A stretch of 64,000 nt of DNA from Clarkia xantiana subsp. parviflora (Eukaryota > Streptophyta > Magnoliopsida > Myrtales > Onagraceae): positions 1,054,001 to 1,118,000 of the forward strand of contig JAPTYO010000024.1 in the NCBI GenBank assembly GCA_036873135.1, in the 5' to 3' direction. The notes beneath the pieces were generated by a model, which saw only the letters and a program-made list of their open reading frames with translations, did no database searches and was not told the origin of the DNA. The number at the start of each line of letters is the position of its first letter. Within the stretch, counting starts at the first letter, position 1. The position numbers were made by a program, and so were the translations under genes. Shown here one piece after another: positions 1-11,400 of the stretch.

Positions 1-300
1 CTTGATTAACTCCCGACGTCGTTAGAATTAATCTGATTTAACATATATTAAAAATGAAAATGGAAAATTAAGTGAATTGAGTATCGAAAGGGCGTAGTTA
101 AAAAATTCATTTCTAATTCGTAATAGAACCCCCGAACTCGAATTTCTAATCGTGAACCTATTTTATACTTAAGAGTTTAATTCGTTATTTGCTTAGGTAA
201 TTTAGGATTCTAGTTAACCTAATAATTAACTATTGGCGACTCTATTCTAAACCCGCGTTTTCAAAACGTAATCCGCCGTAGGTTAGATTTAGGTCTGACA
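1..300 (+). repeat. J 5' LTR, 3'-terminal part
   Basis: This stretch matches about 6751-7039 (shared landmarks: acgtcgttag near the start, cccgcgttttcaaaacgtaa, and the end ggttagatttaggtctgaca). It ends in CA just before the primer site. The two copies differ at many positions and by small indels, so the insertion is old compared with F and H. Confidence 0.85.
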
Positions 301-303
301 ATT

Positions 304-321
304 TGGCGACTCTGCTGGGGA
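304..321 (+). other. J primer-binding site, tRNA-Arg type
   Basis: TGGCGACTCTGCTGGGGA begins three bases after the LTR. It is complementary, with one mismatch, to the 3' end of plant tRNA-Arg(ACG) plus CCA as I remember it (PBS TGGCGACTCCGCTGGGGA). This primer is typical of Ogre elements. Confidence 0.8.
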
Positions 322-1354
322 CACTAAGAGGGTCCGGGCTTTGTATATTTTCTTATTTGCCACTTTACAGTTGTATTTATGTATAACTTCATTATTCTAA
401 ATTTGGGTTTTCATGTGATATGTGCAGAAATTTTACTAACTCATTTTTTCTTTGTTGAAATTGTTTGAACCTGTACACACGTCATTTTAGTGTAATATCC
501 AAAATGCCTAAAACCCAGGGCAACTAGGAACCCCGGACAGTTAGTAATGGTACGACCGGAGCGGCTGGGCCGCCGGTACGACTCCGAAAAAATCCACTCG
601 CTTGTGAAGGTCCTATGATCCCTATGATGGGGTGAGGAAATCACCTTGTCGGTAACCCATCAGTGGAATCTACCTTGTAGAACAAAGCAAAAACACACAC
701 CTGAAGCTTCGATCCTGCTGCTATGCGTACTTGCGTGTTTTCTTTTTCTAATTGTTCTCGACCCCTATAATTTTTCTGTATAGGACATGGGTCTCGATGT
801 AATCTTTATTTTTTTATACCATATTTAATTTTACAAAGCATATTAATGGAAAATTTACGTTACAAGTATGCATCATATTTTCCCAAAAAAATGTGTCATT
901 CAAATCATCGTTTCTAAAACGCTTTACACACCATTTGTCGGTAAGAGTGAGAAAACTGCGCAATTGCCTTTGTATCATGACCCTTCCATTTTTCAAGGCT
1001 GGCGTTGACCAGATTCGGACCAGCATGACGGACGCAGAGCGAGACTATCCCATAGGGTGCAGTGCTGTAATCGTTCAAAAATGAAATGTCAGAGTTAAGT
1101 GCTCGCTCCAAAATCTGAACAAGTGGTAAATATTGAATTCATTTTGAAAAATCTTGTTGCCTTACCTTTGCTCGGATTACGATGTAAGTACTCGACGCTC
1201 ATTGACCGAGTTCCGAGTTGTGTAAAGTGTCTTAGAAACATATTTTACAAAACATTTTTTTTTTCAAAAGATGATGAGACGAATGACACATTACTTTCAA
1301 ACCATCATGCATGATATTTTGTGTTTCACATTTTGAATATCGCATTTTCCATCG
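322..1354 (+). other. J 5' leader, no gene seen
   Basis: About 1 kb between primer site and gag. It has only short, unrelated ORFs on both strands with no recognisable motif. A long untranslated leader is common in Ogre/Tat elements. Confidence 0.5.
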
Positions 1355-2843
1355 CAGGTATTACTGGCAATAACGAGATTAACCACTAATATAGAGAACA
1401 CTGAGAAGATCCAGCAATAAGAGGAACGAATAGCCGAGATCGAGACGGCCAATGCCAAAATGCATCGGGATATGGCATCCATATCGGCAAACATGGAGCG
1501 CGTCATGGCACTCCTCGAGGCTCGATCAACCATCAATACTCCAAACTCGGCCCTGTCGACAGAGACCTTAAGTCCAGACTCCTCGACAACACTTGGGGCG
1601 AATTAAGACCTATAATGCCAACCGCCACCTTGCTTCCCGATGCCACGGTGGACCCTTCTCAAGACCAATCCCCTGTTTTCGTCATTCCTGATTAATCCAT
1701 ATCAAATTCGTATGTCCTTCCGAATCCGACATCGATGTATGGGCACGTCAACCTGGGGGTGCAACCGGCACAAATGCAGTCACACCATCACCTGTCGTCG
1801 AATCGGAACAGGATCGCCGACTGAAGAAAATTGAGGAAAAGATGAAAGCTTAGTCTGTACTTGAGCAGTATGGGGGCATTGGTTACTCTGACCTATGACT
1901 TTTCCCTAACATACCAGAGAAGTTCAAAGTCCCCGACTTCGAGAAGTATGATGGCACCGGTAATCCCATTGTCCACCTGCGGAGTTACCTCGCAAAGATG
2001 GCCCCTTACCAGAAGTATGAGGGGTTTATGATCCAGACCTTTCAAGAAAGTTTGAAGAGAGTAGCGTTGGTTTGGTTTGTCAGCCTAAAAGCCGGAGTCA
2101 TTGCTACGTAGGAAGAGCTAGCTAATGTGTTCGTTCCGCAGTACAAGTTCAACTTTGATACAGCTCCGACCCGCGTGGACCTCTAAAGCATTGAAATGAA
2201 GGAAGGACAATCATTCTGAGCATATATGCAAGCTTGGAGAGAGAAAGCTGCTGGAGTCCGACCACCGCTAGAAGATACGGAAGCAGTGTCAATGTTCATC
2301 GCAACTCTTAAAAGGGCGTATTATTCCCATCTATCAAGACATGTCTCATCCAACTTTACTAATTTGGTGAAATCTGGTGAAATGATAGAGCATGGGATCC
2401 GGCTGGGAAAGATTGAACACCCTACAAAAAAAGGAAGCTCTAAAAAATCATCACCGGACGATGCCGCGATAAGCGCAATCTACCCACAACTCGTGGCTCC
2501 CGCAACCCATCAAGCAGTACCAGGATTCCAAGGTTCGCAGCCCAACCCTAAAAGGGGACTAGACAACCTCTTCACGAAAAAGCAACGGGAACCTAGGAAA
2601 TTCACTCCCTTACCGATGTCAGCAGCAGAAATGTACTCCGAGTTGCTCGCACGGGGTCTCATTGGGCCCGAGGTTTCGAAATCAAGTGAGAAGACACCCA
2701 GCAATGAACCGAACTCGAGGTGCGAGTTTCACATTGGGGCATCAGGACACTTAATCAAGGACTGCTCACGCCTAAGGCATAGGATCCAAGATCTTATTGA
2801 TAACAAGCTTTTGATCCTTGGCTCGATTCCGCCAGCCAACTGA
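1355..2843 (+). pseudogene. gag: J gag (decayed), Ogre/Tat type
   Basis: Gag would form the virus-like particle and bind the element RNA. At 1421-1600 one frame reads as a charged coiled-coil-like N-terminus (motifs AEIETANAKMHRDM and MERVMALLEARS), as in Ogre Gag. From 1911 another frame carries the capsid-like segment (VPDFEKYDGTGNP, LVWFVSL), broken by in-frame stops near 2109, 2185 and 2217. The last part, 2226-2843, is an open 205-residue stretch. It ends with a knuckle-like CEFHIGASGHLIKDC (C-x2-H-x5-H-x4-C), a CHHC variant seen in Tat-lineage Gags. Frame changes and stops make it non-functional. Confidence 0.7.
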
Positions 2844-3519
2844 AATACCAGGATGATTTAAATGTGTACTCCATGCGAGGCAGGTCATGGCCCCGCATAG
2901 GAAAGAGGGATATTGTCATGATCTAATCAATATAATATTTGAGTTTATTTTATTCATTGATTTTCCCTCTACTTATTTCGTTTTTTTCTTAGGAATAATG
3001 CAAGCCAACTGACAATTCAGTCGGTATTCCTAACAATACAGTCATTGACCATCATGTCAATCAAGGCGACCGATGAAGAATCCAAATCACCTAGTGATCG
3101 AGTCCACGCTTTATCCCGAAAAATGAGACGATGCATTCCACCACGATACTCACCGCTTCAAATGTGCAATACATATTGCCTTCCTGAGCTAGGCCTTTCA
3201 TCCGGAATGTGGTAAGCTTAACTCAGTGGGTTCTAACCGTGGGGCATTGCTTGTTGAGATCAGCTATCAGTAAAATGAAAAAGAAAAAGAGTGCACATCG
3301 AATTTGCAGTGAAGCAAAGAGGACATTATTGTCATGAGGTCAATCTGTGACGTTAACACGATCAATATCTGTTGACTCGGTCAGCCAAGTTCTTCTCCGA
3401 AAGAAATCCTGAGAAGTTGAAGTTTTCAATATGCCACTAGGGGCATGTAAATAATTGTATTGTAAATATTCATTTCAATTGGAAGAAGAGTGAAAAAATA
3501 AATTTCTGCTAGGTTGAAA
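2844..3519 (+). other. J post-gag region, no polymerase
   Basis: I see no protease, RT or integrase motif here in any frame. The sequence passes from the gag end into an A-rich, repeat-like untranslated region. The pol genes appear to be deleted. Confidence 0.5.
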
Positions 3520-4440
3520 ACTTTAAAGGCGGCCTAGGCAAAAGTTATGGAGATGGGCATGATTGAAAACCCGCAAGGGCAGTCACGGCTAAAGGTGAGC
3601 TGCAAAAAAAAAAAATCATTTTTCTTTAGAGTCACAGCCGCTCTTCAAATTGGCTACAAAAATAAAGATAGTGTTCATGCAAATCTTGGAAGAGCATAAA
3701 AAGGGTCACAATCGTCCCTAAAACGACTACAAAGAAAGGGCCACAGCCACCCTTCAAATGGCTATAGATAAAGGGCGCTCCCGCAACGTCAAAAACAGGA
3801 AATAAGTGAAAGGGCCATAGCCACCCTCCAAATAGCTACACAAAAAGAGTGATCCCGCAAACCCGGTGAGGGCGGGAAAATAAAAGAAAGGGTCACAGTC
3901 GTCCCTCTAAACAACTACAATCAAAAGAGCGCTCTCAGAACATCGATGGCGGATATTAAGTGAAAGGGCCACAACCACCCTCAAAATGGTTACATACAAA
4001 GAGTTTTTCCAGGATCAGAGACGAGGAATAAAGAGCCATAGCCACCCTCCAAATGGCTACAATCAAAAGAGCTCCCGTAACATTGAAGACGGTGAGAAAA
4101 TGAACACAGCCACCCTCCAAATGGCTACAAATAATCCCGCGTCGAGGCGGAAAATAAAGTACGGATCATAACTACCGTTTAGTCAGCTACCAAAAAAAGA
4201 GTGCTTCAACTAGGTTGAAAACTCGAAAGGGCGGCCTAGTCAAAATCAAAAAATGAGATGCATGGTTGCAAATTCGGAAACGGCAATCATGGAAAAAGGA
4301 GAGAAAATAAAAAAGAGGAGCACGGTCAGAAATCTCTCAATCGACCGAGGCAAAATGAGAGAATATGGGAGAAAAAAAAAAAAAAGAAGGATCCCGCTAA
4401 GTTGTCGCGTCATGCGCAGCTTAGGCAAAAATTAGTGACA
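3520..4440 (+). repeat. J tandem array 1, irregular ~60-80-bp units
   Basis: A unit with the core cacagccaccctccaaatgg ctaca recurs about ten times (for example near 3642, 3742, 3815, 3970, 4040 and 4106). The spacers are variable and purine-rich (aaagagcgctcccgcaac). The core pairs internally (agccaccctccaaatggct), so each unit can form a small hairpin. It lies in the 3' untranslated part of the element. Confidence 0.75.
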
Positions 4441-4547
4441 TGCATTCAAGCCGTCAAGTCGCTACAGGCCATTCTCCAACAGAGAGTTGCTAGAGGCTCT
4501 TCTCAAACAGATGCCACTAGTGGCTATTCTCCAACGATGCTACGATA

Positions 4548-4985
4548 TCCCAGATATTCTAGTCATCACAACTATCCCTTCAACGGTGTTGCGCTGCCTC
4601 ATGTATGTTAGTCACCACAGCCGGTGTTGCGTTGTCCCAGATACGCTAGTCACCACAACGATGCCGCGCTGTCCCACGTATGCTAGTCATCACAACTATC
4701 CCTTCAACGGTGTTGCACTGCCCTATGTATGCTAGTCACCACAGCCGGTGTTGCGCTATCCCAGATACGCTAGTCACCACAATGATGCCACACTGTACCA
4801 TATATACTAGTCATCACAACTATCCCTTCAACGGTGTTGTGCTGCCACAAATATGTTAGTCACCACAACCGGTGTTGCGCTATCCCAGATATGCTAGTCA
4901 CCACAATGATGCTGCGCTGTCCCAAATATAATAGTCATCACATTTACTCTTTTCAACAGTGTTGTGCTGCCCCAGGTATGCTAGT
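4548..4985 (+). repeat. J tandem array 2, 124-bp higher-order unit
   Basis: The segment tagtcatcacaactatccc recurs at about 4560, 4684 and 4808, and in degenerate form at 4932, a period of 124 bp. Each unit holds three related ~41-bp subunits beginning tagtcaycaca and ending near gcgctgyccca. This is a satellite-like higher-order array inside a retrotransposon. Confidence 0.85.
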
Positions 4986-5094
4986 GACCACTGACAATCG
5001 GGATCTGTAGTTTTCCAGATTTCAGAGAATCACAACCTGACAAACGAAGCTTTAGTATTCAGCCTTCGCAAGTCACGCCAAGACACTTCTTCAA

Positions 5095-5335
5095 CGACCG
5101 CCACTGGAGGCTCTTCTTTACCACACCGTCAACAGGGGCACGCCAACGGAGGCACCGCCAACAAGGTCACCGCCGACCGAGGCTTTACTTTTCGGCACGC
5201 CACAAGAGGCTCTACCTTTCTGCATCGCCAACGGAGGCACCGCCAACAGGGGCACTGCCGACTGAGGCTTTACTTTTCCGCAATACCAATGGAAGCACCG
5301 CCAACAGGGGCACCGACGACAGAGGTTTTATCGTT
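5095..5335 (+). repeat. J tandem array 3, caccgccaacaggggc-type units
   Basis: Short units built on gccaac(a/g)(g)gaggcaccgcc alternate with gaggctttacttttc. About four to six degenerate copies precede the polypurine tract. Confidence 0.65.
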
Positions 5336-5449
5336 TTCGCACCTGTCCAAATAAGCATATAAGTCACCTTGAAGACTTCAAAACAGAAGAAGCCAAAATC
5401 GGTGTTTTCTTGTCTTTGGACAAGCCCCCTCGAACAAATTTTATGGTGG

Positions 5450-5470
5450 CATGTCCTAAGAGGGGCAAAC
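5450..5470 (+). other. J polypurine tract region
   Basis: The purine-rich stretch aagaggggcaaac lies directly before the inferred 3' LTR start. It is the expected primer for plus-strand DNA synthesis. Confidence 0.55.
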
Positions 5471-7039
5471 TATAAACACTCGATTTTGACCGGGACGTAA
5501 CGACATTACAAGTGGCGTATCATTTTCAGATGTGTCACGTTACGAAGTGTTCAAAATGCTCATGTGCATATTAGTGTACAAAATAAGTATATATTTTTAA
5601 AATATCTCGGATATATTCGAAATATCTTAGATTTATTCGAAATAAATATAAATATATATTTATATGTAATAGTTATTTATCTGTAAGATAATTATCTACA
5701 GAAATTATTTATAAGGTATATATCCGCAGTTATTTATCTGTAAGATAATTATCTATAGATATTTAGCTCCTATTATTTAGGGATAATTATCTGTAGATAT
5801 TTATCCGTAGGAATTTATCTGTCAGTTATTTAATTATTTTAAGATTTAGGATATCTTATATGTAATCTAGGCGAGTTCTACTATAAATAGGGGTCCAGTT
5901 CTACACTGTAATGGGACAGAAAAACACCTCAAAAAGTAATAATACATATTTTCTCAGGTTCTGTGCGACTTTTGTCTCTTAGTGCAATTTTTTTTTTATT
6001 TTTCTTTAACTTTGCTTGCTTCCAGCCGTGAAAGCCACCTCCGACCAAGCCAGCCCGCTGGAATGAGGAAGCTCCGTCGTCTCTCTGGTGCCGTCCCACC
6101 CCGTCGCCGGCTCTCTCTCTCTCTCTCTCTGTAAAAATTTCATCGCCCTTCCCGTCGCTTGCCATTGCCGGTGACCCCCTCGTCGTCCGCTCCAATGCTC
6201 ATCGTCGCCCCCGCCTCGTTCCGCCCATCAACATGGCCGCACCGTTCACTCAGTCAACCACCTCCGCCGCAGCCCGACCTCCAACCTAACTCCACCCTAC
6301 TGCTGCTGTGACTGCCATGGACATCCATGTCGTCCCAGTTACCGCCGTATTCTCGCCATCGTCGCACCACCACAGTCGGAGATTTCGTCGTCGCCGTCCA
6401 TGTTGACCACCACATCTTCCCGCTGTCGTCTGGTCGTTCCCATGAGGTGAACTGTAATTCTTTTTTGTTTTTGTTTTTTTTGTTTATTTAAATATTATAC
6501 TATATTATTTTTTGTTATTCAGTTATTTGTTTTATTTCTGTGAATTCATCATCATATTATAATTAATTAGATTTTAATGTAATTTGTTAGATTTGATTGG
6601 GTAAATCGTGTATGTATGTTAAATTTGTATTGGGATTTGTATGAATCTTAGCATCTTAATAATTTTGATTTCGTTTTAATTAGGAGTCATAAATTATAAC
6701 TAGTTTTAGACGGTTAATATTTATTAATAGTTTTGTATAGGATAAAAAAAAATTGATTAAAATCCTGACGTCGTTAGATTAATCTGATTTAACGTATATT
6801 AAAAATGAAATTGGCAAATTAAGTGAATTGAGTACCGAAAGGGCGTTGTTAAAACTTTCATTTTTTAATTCGTAACAGAACCCCCTAATCGTAGACGTAT
6901 TTTATACCTAAGCGTTTAATTCGTTGTTTGCTATGGTAACTTAGGATTCTAGTTAGCGTAATAATTAACTAGTGACGACTCTATTCTAAACCCGCGTTTT
7001 CAAAACGTAATCCGCCGTATGTTAGATTTAGGTATGACA
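5471..7039 (+). repeat. J 3' LTR
   Basis: The 3' boundary is fixed by the match to positions 1-300 and the terminal CA at 7038-7039. The 5' boundary (tataaacactcg, probably once tgtaaacac) is inferred from the polypurine tract, giving about 1569 bp. It contains a TATA box, a (tc)n run near 6112 and a C-rich segment at 6000-6440. That segment reads as degenerate coding-like sequence only on shadow frames. Confidence 0.75.
5882..5889 (+). promoter_or_regulatory. TATA box of J 3' LTR
   Basis: ctataaataggggtcc is a strong plant TATA element, preceded by an AT-rich region and followed after about 30 bp by a plausible start site. It marks the U3/R part of the LTR on the plus strand. Confidence 0.65.
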
Positions 7040-9139
7040 ATAAGAATTAAGAAAACAATTTGAAAAGGTGTTCAAGGTTGAGCAATAGATCACAGTACAT
7101 ACAATAGATGTGTTTACGCCGTAATATACTCCACCAATCAAATTATGTCGGATGTGGAAATACGTCTATTCGCATAGGCACGACGATCACTAGAGCTTGA
7201 TTCGCTCAGCGCAGGTGATCGCGCGCCAAGAAAATTTTCGTAATGTTAAACAATTTGGGAATGGGGCCCATGGGGTGCTAGTTTCTGTTTTGTATCGCTT
7301 AATAGATCAAGTTGCCGTAAAGACCACATTCTTGGCTAGGTTTACGATCTATATTGATACAGAAATACTTAGCCATGTAAATAGGGTCATATCAATGATG
7401 CGTGATTCATACCGCGTGTGCCATCAATCGGCGAGTGGTCAAATGCTCGGTTGTGTTTGACAGATTCATATAATCCGTAAAAACGTAATATATACTCTAC
7501 CGAGCTTGCGTAGTCGATCCCTAGTTAATTGCGATTGACTACCAAAGTATCCTCAGCACTTGATTTCTCCCCTACGATTCAGTTCCACTCAACTACATTG
7601 GTTTAGGAGCGCAAGGACAATAACATATCGATAGTGATAATTCTGGGTAATTGACTTTGAACTGAATCAAAGGTATATGATTAGAAGGATATGTCAGTAT
7701 TAATCATGAGTTTCTTACTCTTATGTTCCCTAGGTAGCCACCAACTAGATACAAGTATTAGATTTTGAACATTTGTCTGGAAATTCCTAGAGTTTATAAT
7801 CCTATTCGATTGGACCTAAGAAACACACACAACTGATCAAGGATACAAGGCGAAGCTTTTGTTTTAACATGTAATACCACGACAGGTTGTTGCGCATACG
7901 TTACAATACTTCAAATGGATGAGTAACACCGTTCTGTTAGTGCTCGTCAGTCGCACAGACTAACCTCGTATGAAAGCGGACGGAAGGAAATAGATGACAT
8001 GCATTAAAGGTATAATACGCGCACTCCCATTCGGGCGAATGAGAGTTGTTGGAAATTATGACAATAAGGTCGCCCTTCATGGGAGCCCTTTAACTATGCA
8101 TAATTGAGCTTGAGTTAATAAGAAGTAACTAGCCCATTAATTAGGCATATTTACGAACGTGGATGCTCTAAATCCCAACATTTACCAATGTTTTTCTCCA
8201 TATGAGTTGAATAATATCAAAGCCAACCCCTGTAAAAGTAAAATCGTTGTTCCACCAGATCAACTACTACCGATAGTTGTAAGCTTTCTAGTGAGGCACT
8301 TATTAGCGGCAGCACCATAAACGCATATTTTAAGGGCTCATGTCTGAGACTTTCCAGTCATCGTAGAGTATCCAATAATAAAGAAGGGACGGAATGGGGA
8401 GATCGATATGGTTGATGATTATGATGATTTGGGTGTGATTGATGATTACGAAAATGAAAAGAAAAACTTAAACAAAAATATAAATAGAGCTATCTAGAAA
8501 TTAATAAAAAAAACCTAGCTATAGCTAGCTAATAACATAATAATCATGGTGTCCCAAGCAGGGAACAACGTTGCATGCGAATGTTTGTCTGTCTTCAACA
8601 CCAATCTATCTTAATTACTCATTTTGAAATAATTAAGTGTAACTTAATGATAATCCATCATTATTACTTGAGAACCCTAGACTACCAAATAATAAAACTC
8701 AATTAGCTGAAGTGAATGAAAGTACTAGTACTAACTTACACTTTAAGAAGTCTTCTTTTGAAATGACAAAAAAATTCATTAAAAGAAAACTAGCTTAGGG
8801 TTTGATGATGAACGTCAAGATTAAGGAAAAAGGGTTTGATTATTAAATTTACCCAAATATATGACCATGTTTGGATAGCAAAATATATATAACAGGATCA
8901 AAATTGTTATGACCATAATGTAGCATCCCATGTAATTATTACTTATGCAAACAAGGGCACACTTGCTTACTTTCCCCGTTTCCCAAGAAAAGGAACAACT
9001 TATATAAGCCGTGGAGTGGGGTGACGAAATGTATGGACAAGGGCAACACAAATACAATAAAGCAATCATCATTATTGCAATGTCCCTCCCTCCCTCGCTT
9101 TGATGCTTTTTTTGTTTTTTTAATAATCACACCTTTGAT
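7040..9139. other. Unassigned AT-rich sequence
   Basis: No gene or known element was recognised. A stretch at 7200-8200 has a more balanced composition and short ORFs (87 residues at 7197-7460) without a recognisable motif; it may be decayed transposon or host spacer. 8400-9140 is AT-rich, with motifs such as agctatagctagctaa. Confidence 0.4.
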
Positions 9140-9320
9140 GGCGTTTGACCAAGCAAATTATATTGCTACTCCCCACCCATCATCACCTTTCTTACCTAGC
9201 TAGCTTTCCCTCTATAAAGATGCATTCCCCACAATCAAACATATTCAATCATCACGCATTCAATCAATCATGCATGCCTTCTTTATTAATTATATATATT
9301 ATGACAACGTAGCTTTGTGA
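9140..9320 (+). promoter_or_regulatory. Orphan plant promoter-like sequence
   Basis: A W-box-like tttgacc (about 9145) is followed by ccctctataaagatgc with a TATA box near 9212, and about 30 bp on by a CA-rich leader (cacaatcaaacatattcaatc). The first ATG (about 9270) opens only a 15-codon frame. The arrangement looks like a real core promoter and 5' UTR, but no gene follows; an LTR fragment begins at 9524. It could be a truncated gene's promoter or a non-coding RNA start. Confidence 0.4.
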
Positions 9321-9523
9321 CAAAACAATCTTATCAACATTAAGATTCATTTAATTAGCCTACAACTCCAACTATCGATAAAACACATTTTAGTGAAAAA
9401 AAAACAAATTTTGGTACCTTTTTTGTATGTAATTATATATTAAATGATTCATAATACCTTATCAAATACTAGTAAATAATTATCGCATTACATTAAGTAA
9501 TTTTAATTAAATAAGACACCATG

Positions 9524-9995
9524 TGTTGGATCGTCAAAGTCTGACTAAGCTCGGAAGTGGCTCTCCTGAATCTCGTCTGGGTGTCTCTCTGAAGTTTAAA
9601 ACTTTGTGAGCTAGTTTATTTTTCTTGGAGGAACCATAGAAATGTGGGGTTTTTCCCCCTATTCCACTCTAAGTTTAAGTTAGTATATGTGGATTTAAAG
9701 TAGGAATATTGTGAATTAATGTAAATGGTTTACTATTTATAAGGAGTCATCAAAATGACTTTTGGGTGACGGAATTCCCCTTATGTGATTGTTCGTAAAT
9801 GGTTTACTATTTATAAGGGGTCAAGCCACCCTTTATTGATTGGTTCAGCTGGTGACCAGCTTTGCTTTGGAGGATGAGTTTCTTCTAGGTCGGTACCAAG
9901 CAGGTCGCCACCTCACATTTGTTTTGGATGATGGATTTCCTCTAGGTCGGTACAAAGTAGGTCGCCACCTCAAAATTACTTAGTAAGGTGGGTTT
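9524..9995 (-). repeat. Tat-type LTR fragment related to the D LTR
   Basis: It begins tgttggatcgtc, as the D LTR begins tgttggatcaag at 31924. It contains actatttataagg twice (TATA boxes when read on the minus strand) and two to three copies of a ~60-bp unit with the core aggtcgccacctca, the unit that is tandemly repeated in the D LTR. Beyond these features the two LTRs are diverged. It may be the 3' LTR of D or of a close relative; the right end is cut where G sequence begins. Confidence 0.5.
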
Positions 9996-9999
9996 CCTC

Positions 10000-10640
10000 T
10001 TTGAATGATTATGGGGATGGATCTCGGAAAATGCATGATAATGGGACTGGATCATTTTGTGGGCTGAATTGAAATTATTTTATATTGATATGAACGCATT
10101 TTAGAATTGCGTCTTGACTATGTCAATCTAGCAGGATATTACATGTTGGGAGCGGAGCCCTATTTTTCAATTAATGAGTGGCGTACTAGGATAGACATGA
10201 TGTGCTGAGTGATCTTGATTAGGATCCATGTCTAGAACTTCTCATAACTGTTATAACATGAATTTTAAGTCAGCCCCAAATATTTTAAATCGATATCCAG
10301 TCGCCAAATATGCATGATTGATGTGGAGAGATTACGAATGATGCGTATGCATGAGAGTTTTAGGATGTGATCGCATGCGATAATTTACTTGTGTAGTAGA
10401 ATTATGTATGCTTGAATGAGAAATCCTCAAAACATTTTAAAAGTGCCTTGGGAAAGTCAAGATCGTGTGTATGTAAAAACTCCATGTGCTGGTTAAAGTA
10501 GCTATTAAACCGTTTTCAAAACGACTGATCTATTAGAAAGGATACGTTGACAGTGTTAACTCTTTACACGGCCTCCTTTAATTGGTTTACTGATGGTTGG
10601 GTTGATCAGCTGATTGACGAATCATTTTTTTTTTCACCTC
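10000..10640 (+). other. G leader region
   Basis: Non-coding; collinear with the leader/gag-upstream part of C read on the opposite strand (about 28900-29640). Confidence 0.5.
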
Positions 10641-11400
10641 CTATCTCATAGATATCTGTTGTAAGTAATTCTTTTCAAAATGTTTTAAATTGTTAACTTG
10701 ATTTTCACATGGTTTGTCAATGTGTTGATAGAGTGCAATTCTATATTCCTTGGATTCTTGATGGTGTTGACTATAATGCTTGAGGTAGCTATGCGAGGGA
10801 TATCCTTGATGCTAGAGGCATCTACTAATGTATTCATGCAATAGCAAAGAGGACGATTTTGAATGAATATGGTAATCCACATCCCGATCAAGAGAATATG
10901 TTCTTTTATGATCTAGAAGCAAGTATGGTGTTATTATCAAACTTGGACATGGTTTGTCAATGTGTTGATAGAGTGCAATTCTATATTCCTTGGATTCTTG
11001 ATGGTGTTGACTATAATGCTTGAGGTAGCTATGCGAGGGATATCCTTGATGCTAGAGGCATCTACTAATGTATTCATGCAAAAGCAAAGAGGACGATTTT
11101 GAATGAATATGGTAATCCACATCCCGATCAAGAGAATAGGTTCTTTGATGATCTAGAAGCAAGTATGGTGTTATTATCAAACTTGGACAAAAAGGTTATA
11201 TAATAATTCAAACACAACTACTCTACTTTACAACTTTGGTGTGCCCTACGTATCCGCTTCGGTAGAGGCAAGGCCGCTGAAGCTAGAAATGTTTTAGTTG
11301 ATTATGATGATCTTCTCTCCATGGATACCGGCGTAAAATCCGCACGAGACCTTCAAGATAAAAGGTCAAAATGGAAATGAATATTTATCATCTGGAAGAG
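10640..11400 (+). pseudogene. gag: G gag (decayed Ty1-copia Gag)
   Basis: The best-preserved part, 11205-11390, reads LQLWCALRIRFGRGKAAEA and continues to SARDLQDKRSKWK. This matches the minus-strand Gag remnant of C at 28334-28564 (LQLWGALKLRYGKGRPAEA and SDLQDERSNWKK). Stops interrupt it, and a 240-bp segment is duplicated in tandem. Gag would form the particle of a copia element; this copy cannot. Confidence 0.6.
10708..11187 (+). repeat. 240-bp direct tandem duplication in G gag
   Basis: Two adjacent copies (10708-10947 and 10948-11187) both start catggtttgtcaatgtgttg and end caaacttgga. They differ at only a few bases (for example gcaatagc versus gcaaaagc). The length is a multiple of three, so the duplication alone keeps the frame. 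Confidence 0.9.

Larger units (their letters stand above)
1..7039 (+). mobile_element. Element J: Ogre/Tat-like Ty3-gypsy element, polymerase-less, 5' end outside window
   Basis: The last 300 bases of a 5' LTR are followed by a tRNA-Arg-type primer site, a decayed gag, three tandem arrays and a complete 3' LTR. No reverse transcriptase, RNase H or integrase motif is visible between gag and the 3' LTR, so J is an internally deleted or non-autonomous copy. The tRNA-Arg primer site and array-rich 3' untranslated region are known traits of the Ogre/Tat lineage; the assignment is inferred from them and from the gag. The 5' terminus and left target-site duplication lie outside the window. Confidence 0.8.

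Noticed and set aside
7197..7460. 87-residue ORF in unassigned sequence
   Set aside because: No motif, no codon bias or context to support a gene; chance length in this composition.
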